DNA from: Pocillopora verrucosa | Lineage: Eukaryota > Cnidaria > Anthozoa > Scleractinia > Pocilloporidae | Direction: 5' to 3' | Assembly (NCBI RefSeq): GCF_036669915.1 | Contig: NC_089322.1 | Coordinates: 19,082,219 to 19,146,218, forward strand | Length of the DNA: 64,000 nt | In this document: positions 57,901 to 64,000 of the stretch, one piece after another | How the letters are laid out: each line of letters opens with the position of its first letter | Position numbering within the stretch: position 1 is the stretch's first letter | The notes under the pieces: model-generated | What the model was told of the DNA's origin: nothing | The model's database searches: none | What the model saw: the letters and a program-made list of their open reading frames with translations, nothing else | Translations under genes and position numbers: made by a program

Positions 57901-60900
57901 GTACACAATGGCAATCAAAGCTTTTAACAGCGGAGGGGAGGGCCCAGCGAGTGATGAAATAGATCTTTCAACACTGCAGGACGGTATGTTTAAACAAACT
58001 TGCGATAGTTTAATTTGTTTTGTTTAAGTGGAATTTGGAATGAGGAACTAGAGCTAGGGAATTTTTATCATTTTAGCTACCTGAAAGTCATCGAATAGAC
58101 TGAGATTTCAAATTAGGCTGAAGTCAACTTAGGCGAGTGCAGTTTAGCGGTTTTACCCATGGAGGCTGTTAGGAGGCTTCCAGGGAAATTTAAGTCGCTT
58201 GCTTTGTTGTCCGCCTTCAGACACTTTTGACCAGGTTCCAGGTTCTCGTTATAAGCGCTGCTGGATGCGCGTTTATCCGTCCGAGGAAAAATTTGAGATG
58301 AGTCGTGGAAATGTTTGCTAGGAGTCTGCTAGAGCCCTTTCCGACTTCTCGCCGGTTTGCGTAGCTCATGTCCTCATAATTTTCCGCAGACGAAGAAACG
58401 CCCGTGCCGAAAAGCTAATATTAAATGAGGGCCGGCTCACGGGATAATTGCTCCCCTTTTGCGTTGTTTTTAATGCACCCATCTCCATTACTAAAAACTC
58501 ATTTTTCACTTCTGTTGAAACTTGACCTCCGCAGTTCCTGGACGCCCGGCAGATGTGAAAGTGTTCGCATTTGCGTTGTATATCCTGATCACGTGGAAAC
58601 CACCTACAGAACCTAATGGAATCATTACAAATTACCAAGCGGGATCTGCTAAGTACACTGGTTCAGAGCCTAAGGATACTCCAGTGGAGATGACACAGCT
58701 AGCAGCGTCGAAGAGGAGGCACCTTATTGGACAACAAGAAGAACTGACAAACTATGTTGTCGAAATACGAGCCAAGACCGAACCGGGTTACGGTGAAAGT
58801 GTAAGAATAGCCACAAGAACAGTCAAAATTTCTCGTAAGTCACGACAAATTTGGAAAATCTTTTTGATTACAGTGACCTATCTCGTAAGTAGACACCCAC
58901 GGAAGCTGAAAAGAGTGTGCGTTAGTAGGACTGACTACTTACGGGAATTATTTATACGAGGGTAGATGTCCATTTACGGAAGTGTTTTATGTTGGACTCT
59001 TGTTAATGTCAAACGAACGGAAAGCTTGCGCTCCTGCAGACAGATGGAGATTTGACAAAACCGACTCCCATTGCTCTTTTTTGCTCTGTCATAGTCAAAT
59101 TTTTGTTGATTTGCAAATTCAAGACCACCTAACCGTCCAGAGTCATTTAATAACCGTTGGATGTCCGCTTACGAGAGAACATGATCAAAAGAAAAATCAA
59201 ATTTTCAATTTGAAAAGTGTTCGCGTCCGCTTACGAGAGAATGTCCGCTTACGGGAATGTGTAAATACAGAGTTTGACTGAGGAGCAAAAAATGGGAATT
59301 GAAAAAAGTGTCCGTAGTAGAACTGCCCGCTTACGAGAGTGTTCTTCATGGAAGAGTTGACTTCACTTGCACGATGATGATAAAATTAATCTTATTTATA
59401 TTTTTCATTCACAGCACCGGCCAAACACAATGCTCCCACGGTTGAACCAACAGGAATCGACAAAGTCAGGGTTATTTGCGAGATCGCTGTTGGTGGAGGA
59501 TATACACATGAATTCCTGGTTCAGTACCGACAGAAATGTAAGTTGCATCCTTGCATCAGTATGCTTATCTTTACACATTATTTAGGTTTCTCTTTAGGAG
59601 AATTTGCTTAACTATGGAAGCGGTAACGCTTAAAAATTTACGTTTAAATTTACGTTTCAACACAGCTGCTAGAACTAGAGTATCTTGTAATGATACATCG
59701 CCAACGCAGCGCCACAGTTTGTTTAGAAAGTAGCCCCCGTTTTTACAGGAGTAATAAACTGATTTGAAGATGGAAATAAGAGAGATGGTAAGTTTTGAGC
59801 TCGGTAAAGAATTAGAGAAAGATTGTCCCACACTCGTCACAAGACGAAAAAAAACATCTTTCTCTTTAAGCTGATTTGTTTATTTGTCTCTCTTTTTGTT
59901 AGTGGAGGGTGAAGATTTTGTGAACTCATCTTGGATTAATTACTTGGGTGGCGACTTGGATCTGGAGATTGGTAATCTGGAGTCTGCCTTGTACCAGTTT
60001 AGGACCATCGGCAGAAATGATCAGGGAGAAAGTCCGCCGAGTGACATCACTGAAGCCAGACCCATCCCGGGAATTGTGGGTAAGTGCTATACATACTTAG
60101 TATGAGACTTAGGCACCGGCGGAATGTCAGAGAAATCTGACACAGTGCCGCGTGGGGGGGTGAGGGGGAGGGGGGGTGGGGTGAAGGTTAACTTGCGATG
60201 TTGGGGAAGTAGAAATGCTCGTATTCGAAACTGGGATTAGTTCCAGTCTCTAAGCTCGAGTAGTTTTGACCTAACTTCTGCTATGATAAGAAGTTTTTGA
60301 CCATATATCACGAGAGAGAGAGACAAAGAGGAGAGAAAAAAAGAGAGAAAAACAGGAAAAATTTAGTTGCTCCCCCTGAGGGCTGGAACCTCAACCACTT
60401 CCTATTTCGCGGTGAGATTAGCTTGTGTAGCCGACGTTTTTGTATATCCTTTGAAGTGTTGAACCGTGGCGAAGTCGCAAGAGGTTTGGGACGGAGAATA
60501 CAGGTTTTTCTCCTCAAACCTTTGTTGCGTGTGCCCATACAACTTATTGACGGATATACTTTGTTTCTTCGGGGACCCCTATCATCTCGTTCACCCCCTC
60601 TCCCCCCCCCCCCCCCCGACCCCCAGCTAAGAAGAAGGAAACAACCGGCAGTTCCGAGTGCTTTGAGTCTGACGTTTTCCTTCTTTCTCACTACAGCTGG
60701 CAAGAGATCAACTACTCCTATACACCAGAGCGCTTGGTTTATTGCCTTGTTGGTTCTTATTGCCATTCTCCTCATTGTGCTGCTTATATTTGTCCTTTAC
60801 ACCCGTCGCCGTGGATCAAAATACCCAGGTAAGACAATAATGGTAATTGAAGTGAGGGGAGTCTGACATCATGTTCTATTGAAGGCGAAAATACTCAGCT

Positions 60901-61818
60901 CCTTTTTCGTTGATGCTGAAATGGATAACAATGAAAACAAACTTGATTGTGTCTTTAACACCAGATACTCATGCAAAGCCTTAATTTGTTTTATTTCTCT
61001 TAAGTTGGTAAACGCGAGAAGAAACGAGCCGCTCATCTCATCGACCGGGAATCATTCGATGAAGAAGAAGGTCCTTACCAACACCAAGGGTAAGCGCATG
61101 CCAGGAATAATATATATTTTTGCCTTGAAAGACTTACAGGAAAGAAGTTCTCATTTTCTATTTTAAGGTACACATACGCATTTGAGAAAATGAACTTCAA
61201 TTACTTGAGAGCAACACTGACAAAGAAGATCTTGCGCGCAATCGTCTTTAATGGAACGAAATTTTGACGTGTTTCTTTCTTTGGAATCGTCAGCTGCTTT
61301 GTACAGAGCTTCATTTTTTGCAATTTAAGTGTGTAGGTCTTAATATTGGTTTGTACCGCGAACACATCTACAGTGCATGCGCTTATCTGTTCGGTGGTCG
61401 TCTTTCCTAATAGATTAAAGGGTTTACTTGATCGGGTTTTCCCTCAGTTATCCACATAGTTTTTAGGGAAAGAGAGGGACCTTGAAGATTAAAGGTCCAG
61501 AGCTCGAGTCCAAAGCGGTAAGCAGTAGGTCAGCGGGTTTTCGATTTGATTTCGCTTAGATGGGTTACCAAGAAGTGGAATTTTTACATCTGTGCTGAAT
61601 AATGAATGACTTATCTTGTCTTTTTTAGGGATGAAAATCCCCCACCCTACCAGAGTCAGGGCTCATTGGATAAACGGGATAGTGACCGGGATAGCCTGGA
61701 CGACTACGGCGAGGGACCACAGTTCAACGAAGATGGGTCCTTTATAGAGGAATATGGGGACGAGAAAAAACCACCAGCGGACGAGAAAGACCAGTCTGCA
61801 TTTGCGACATTCGTTTGA
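45934..61818 (+). CDS. L1CAM/neuroglian-family cell adhesion receptor
   Basis: Type I neural-type adhesion molecule, 1277 aa. Coding exons: 45934-45988, 47220-47567, 48206-48505, 49396-49507, 50317-50528, 50930-51074, 52254-52384, 52989-53261, 53895-54182, 54946-55257, 56125-56195, 56830-57189, 57764-57983, 58535-58834, 59415-59537, 59903-60079, 60697-60828, 61005-61089, 61629-61818. Order: signal peptide (1-18), six Ig domains (about 20-134, 135-234, 235-342, 343-434, 435-525, 526-621), five FnIII (about 622-725, 726-825, 830-942, 943-1042, 1043-1142), membrane helix 1156-1178, tail of 99 residues. Ig marks include KWYRKG and DAGNYRCVAEN. FnIII-3 carries RRRRR (882-886), where L1-family proteins are furin-cleaved. 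The tail keeps DSLDDYG and FNEDGSFI, but FIGQY is FIEEY (1253-1257). PPPY (1219-1222) may bind WW domains and the C-terminal ATFV fits a class I PDZ ligand. The family name is secure; partners are inferred. Confidence 0.93.
46184..46425. repeat. Fold-back MITE, TATCAACTGAGTTGATAA family, full length
   Basis: About 240 bases with inverted halves: left GGGTAATTTGGTATTATCAACTG..., right ...CAGTTGATGATACTAAGTTACCC followed by TTATACTCTCCCACC and AGTTTCTTTAGAAACTTA. The most complete copy in the window; in L1CAM-type intron 1. Confidence 0.8.
46877..47073. repeat. MITE, TTAACCCTTAACCTCCCA...TTGGGAGTTTAAGGGTTT
   Basis: Clear terminal inverted repeats of about 18 bases. The interior contains ATTAACATGTAATTTCTCCC, AACAGGTAATGAGAATACTC and GAGGGGAGAGTTGACAATC. 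In L1CAM-type intron 1. Confidence 0.8.
49651..49861. repeat. MITE, TTAACCCTTTAACTCCCA family (intron 4 copy)
   Basis: Left end TTAACCCTTTAACTCCCACA, then CAAGACAGAATTTCTCCTTA, ATTAGTTGATCCAATACT, TAAGGAGAATTACAAACTTG and a degenerate right end GGGAGGTAAATAGTTAA. It is the inverse orientation of 32138-32346. Confidence 0.8.
50078..50255. repeat. MITE of the 46877 family, degenerate (intron 4 copy)
   Basis: Starts TTAACCTTTTAAATTTGAG and includes GAACATGTAACTTCTTCC, GTTAGGTGAATACTCAG and GAGAGTAGAATTAACAATCAG. It ends about 60 bases before the exon 5 acceptor. Confidence 0.65.
51176..51360. repeat. Element rich in AATAGGTGCCCC motifs
   Basis: The unit AATAGG(T/C)(G)CCCC recurs about six times between 51205 and 51350 (for example CTATAGGTGCCCCC, CTAATAGGTGCCCC, CAATAGGCACCCC, CAATAAGCACCCC). 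A related fragment is at 17073-17178. In L1CAM-type intron 6. Confidence 0.65.
52425..52555. repeat. Partial MITE, TTAACCTTTTACACC family (intron 7, first copy)
   Basis: Shares GATGCTGACAAGGAGAATAT, GTTTAACAATCAAGAGCTCC and CATTTCCTTTATTCTCATGA with complete copies; both ends are eroded. Confidence 0.65.
52744..52936. repeat. MITE, AACCTTTTACACCCTAACATC family (intron 7, second copy)
   Basis: Nearly complete: AACCTTTTACACCCTAACAT, TTCTCCATACTGTTGTC, GGTGCTGACAAGGAGACTCT, right end GTAGGGGTACAAAGGGTTTT. It ends about 50 bases before the exon 8 acceptor. Confidence 0.8.
53661..53872. repeat. MITE of the 32138 family (intron 8 copy)
   Basis: Starts CTAACCTTGTCAATTCCAAG; interior TGATAATTCTCCTTACAGTA and TTATTCTCATCACGTGCCTG; right end GTCACTCATGGGAGTTAAAG then GGTTAA. 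It ends about 20 bases before the acceptor of exon 9. Confidence 0.8.
54847..54929. repeat. Fold-back MITE fragment next to the exon 10 acceptor
   Basis: TTGATAACACTAAATTACCC, TGTTATACTCTCCCGCCG, AGCACCACAGTTTCTTTAGAA then ACTTACCCTCC (read in parts), the right half of the 46184 element. It stops about 16 bases before exon 10 at 54946. Confidence 0.8.
55731..55925. repeat. MITE, TTAACCCTTTACATCCTAACATC family (intron 10 copy)
   Basis: Left end TTAACCCTTTACATCCTAAC, interior TTTCCCAAGGTGCTGACAGG and TTTAGTTGGTGATCATTTCC, right end AATCACTCTTAGGGGTTAAA then AGGTTAA. Complete copy. Confidence 0.85.
57197..57335. repeat. Partial MITE of the 34429 family next to the exon 12 donor
   Basis: ACTTAAATCCCAAGATCTAA, GTTAATTCTGTCCTCAAGCT, AAATTAGTTACGAGAATTTG and GGTGTTGGATC match the left half of 34429-34639. 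It starts about seven bases after the donor at 57190. Confidence 0.65.
58860..59350. repeat. Element with GTCCGCTTACGAGA motif repeats
   Basis: GTCCGCTTACGAGAG-like units occur near 59162, 59225, 59244 and 59320, and relatives (GACTACTTACGGGAATT, GTCCATTTACGGAAGTG) at the left end. Units are in the same orientation. In L1CAM-type intron 14. Confidence 0.65.
59665..59743. repeat. Degenerate fold-back MITE fragment
   Basis: ACGCAGCGCCACAGTTTGTTTAGAAAGTAG (in parts: GCGCCACAGTTTGTTTAGAA) resembles the right end of the 46184 family. In L1CAM-type intron 15. Confidence 0.5.
60148..60622. repeat. G-tract and C-tract pair in L1CAM-type intron 16
   Basis: Plus-strand G tracts at about 60150-60185 (several runs of 5-8 G) and a C tract of about 17 at 60600-60620, 75 bases before the exon 17 acceptor. 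The left part resembles 33430-33560. Tracts could pair with each other or form quadruplexes on opposite strands. Confidence 0.55.
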
Positions 61819-62079
61819 GGACATTTCTGTAGTGTACCAGTGTTGTTTGGTGATCCCAAAAAGTAAGCTGGGTACAGTTTGTCAATCATGATCTTTGAAA
61901 GCTTAAGACCGCTGACTCAGTAGTCAAAGAAAACGCTTAGTTAAAAGGAAGAATTGTGGCTCGTCCCCAATCGTAAATGGCTGTTCTGATAGAAGACATT
62001 CAACCATTCTTAGGGTAACTACTAATGCGACGGCGATTCTTAGCACCCTCTTTTTTTGTATAAGACGTTTTAGATGACG

Positions 62080-62187
62080 TAACCCTTTAACTTCCAAACT
62101 CTGATCGTCAATTCTCTCCTTTAGCTTCCAAAAAATTTCCTTTTAAATAAGTTACGAGAATTTAATGTTTGGGAGTTTAAGGGTTAA
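62080..62187. repeat. Internally deleted MITE in the L1CAM-type 3' UTR
   Basis: Left end TAACCCTTTAACTTCCAAAC and right end TTTGGGAGTTTAAGGGTTAA are inverted repeats only about 108 bases apart, with a shortened interior (TCAATTCTCTCCTTTAGCTT). Confidence 0.8.
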
Positions 62188-63627
62188 ACGTCTCAGGTGT
62201 GAAAACAGTCAGAGCCATTAACGGAATATTTGGCGACTTTAAACTTATCAATTTTGTTGTTTTCAATGAATTTGAGTTTCTAAAACGAATTGTTAAAAAA
62301 TCAGTGTCGTTAGGTAGTTTCAAATTAACTCCAGAAAGCTCTCTGAGAAAAGAAATTAGTGGCGATACGTGGCAGTACGTCGCAAACTGAATGCTTATCA
62401 TTTGCTTGTAAGCAGAACATAACTGCTAAAGAGGCTGTATGTTATTACCGTAATTAAGTGTTCTAATAAGAGCTGTTAGAAGTTCGACCTCGTTTGAGGA
62501 CGGTAAATGAATATTCGAATCGTATTTTATTTTGCTTTAAGTTTCGAAGATGCGCTCAAGGTGTGTCAAAGAACAACGGGCAACCGTGAAATGACGCGAA
62601 GGAAAAGCTGTGTTAGCCCGTCCATCGTATCTAGACTGCATTTGTTTTAGTTCTTTATTGCGAGTCGCCGGTCGCCAGTCTGATAGCAGGAAAAACAGGA
62701 AGAGGTGTTTCTTCCAAGAGAAGTCCAGTTAGGTTAAAATTCTGTTCAATTTGTTTTCACACGTTGTTAAGAAGCAGCAGGCAAAAGTCAGCATATTTAT
62801 TCTAATTATTGAAAGTGATATAGTGTAAATTGCCAAAATTCGTAGTTAGTCGTACTGTCGAATGCTCTGTGCATTGTTAAGTCAGTTGTAAAGAAGTTAG
62901 GTTGATCTTGGACTGTAATTTTGTTTGTTTCGGTGACGCATCTTAGGGGCTTCGTTTCAATTTTTTTTCTTGGTAGGGTGGCGGTTTATATTCATTTTTT
63001 TTTTATTCATTCAATGCGTACCTTTTGCTATTAAAAAAAAAGTACCTTCTTGTAAAGTTTGATTTTTTCCTTTTTATTCACGACGTAGCAATGTATGATG
63101 GAAAATCACAGTGTTTTTATACTGATCAACCTGCACGTCATGAATTTCTTATTTCCTTTTGGAGCGTGTCTTAGTTTCTCTCAACTTGTTAGTATCCAGC
63201 AGAGTTAATAGATAACATTAAAGAAGTATCATTTCATTTCACCGCCATCTACCAGCTTACGTTAGACCACTGTGATAAAGTTACATATCTTGTGGTTAGA
63301 TAAATAACCTAACATTGTCGTTTATTTCTGATCCTCAGTTTTAAGTTGCGGTACTTCTATTATTTTTAAGTTTTTACGATGTCATCGAGCAGATTTCACC
63401 GGAAAGTAGCAGCATTCTGGGAGTGTATTTCCCGTCCCAGTCAACCCTCACCCCCTCCTCCCCCAGACTTTATAACGTTCCCGTTAAGGAAAAACGTTTT
63501 TGAAATTAAAAAACGCCCCATCCTCCCGTTGTCGAAAAGTTGCTGTTACTTGAAGGTGTTCATACTCTGGTTATTTAATAAGGGATGTAAATGTTCTTTT
63601 AAAAATAGGGAACTGTTGTTTTATAGA

Positions 63628-63633
63628 AATAAA
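63628..63633 (+). terminator. Poly(A) signal of the L1CAM-type gene
   Basis: AATAAA followed within 25 bases by a TTGTTTGAG and TTGTAG stretch, a plausible GU-rich downstream element. Confidence 0.5.
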
Positions 63634-63650
63634 GTTGTTTGAGCTTGTAG

Positions 63651-64000
63651 CCTGTTCGCCCTCCTTTTGCTGAGAAGCTTTTGGTGTATCAGTTTTACAA
63701 TCTGAAGCTCTGCAGTATTTTTGGAGCACAGATCTGATTACAACTCTTCCTTCGTGTTCTAACACATTATCTTTTAAATTAGCAAGGAGTATTCGATGTC
63801 ATGTCAAGTTAAAACCCTGAGCTTTCCGCTGATGATGAGTTAGTCTCTTCTCATCACCCGATCGCTTGGCAAAGCATCGATATTATCAAGAGAAGTTAAC
63901 ACATTTATCACTTTTAGAAGTTAACTGAAATACTGAAACAAGACAGGATATTTTGGAATTCATCTTTATTAACTAAGCGTTATGGCATTTTTTATTCATG
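63651..64000. other. Window end, nothing recognised
   Basis: No exon, RNA gene or clear repeat is visible in the last 350 bases. Confidence 0.4.

Larger units (their letters stand above)
61819..63650 (+). other. Probable 3' UTR of the L1CAM-type gene
   Basis: No further splice site or coding frame is evident. The first strong AATAAA downstream of the stop is at 63628-63633, giving a UTR of about 1.8 kb. It includes a short MITE at 62080-62187. Confidence 0.5.

Noticed and set aside
60297..60866. 189-codon open frame spanning intron 16 and the membrane exon
   Set aside because: Its left two thirds is repeat and C-tract intron sequence; only the part after the acceptor at 60696 matches the L1 membrane segment.

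Overview
The window is animal nuclear DNA, AT-rich, with multi-exon genes, GT-AG introns crowded with short inverted-repeat elements, and no bacterial-style gene packing. The gene set (carboxypeptidase pair, intronless class A GPCR, SHQ1, intronless copper amine oxidase, L1CAM-type adhesion molecule) and the many short elements ending in TTAACCCTTTAA-like sequence suggest a cnidarian, most likely an anthozoan such as a stony coral or anemone. That placement is an inference; no taxon-specific marker was searched.

Layout. 1-1067: upstream DNA with a TATA-like box. 1068-8502 (+): secreted M14 carboxypeptidase, 10 exons, 428 aa. 10177-18695 (+): a tandem paralogue, 10 exons, 413 aa, with the same ten-exon order and intron phases, and seven exons of identical length. 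19475-22089, perhaps to 22499 (-): an unrecognised gene with five convincing exons joined by phase-0 introns. 24089-25186 (-): a single-exon rhodopsin-like GPCR. 26632-35354 (+): SHQ1, the H/ACA snoRNP assembly factor, 16 exons, including an intron with a U12-type 5' splice site and no possible AG acceptor. 37382-39763 (+): a single-exon membrane-anchored copper amine oxidase of 793 aa with all active-site residues. 39764-45933: about 6 kb of repeat-bearing intergenic DNA. 45934-61818 (+): an L1CAM-family receptor of 1277 aa, 19 exons, with 6 Ig and 5 FnIII domains, a membrane segment and an L1-type tail, followed by a roughly 1.8 kb 3' UTR.

The genes do not form one pathway. The two carboxypeptidases are a local tandem duplication and probably digestive or secretory enzymes. 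The GPCR and SHQ1 are divergently oriented across 1.4 kb. The other genes look like independent neighbours. No viral, CRISPR or bacterial mobile system was seen. The most notable observations are the unusual SHQ1 intron, loss of both cysteines of a conserved disulfide in the second carboxypeptidase, and the L1CAM homologue that keeps a furin-like site in FnIII-3 but has FIEEY in place of the ankyrin-binding FIGQY. Exon boundaries were read by eye and checked for phase continuity; no database or transcript evidence was available.
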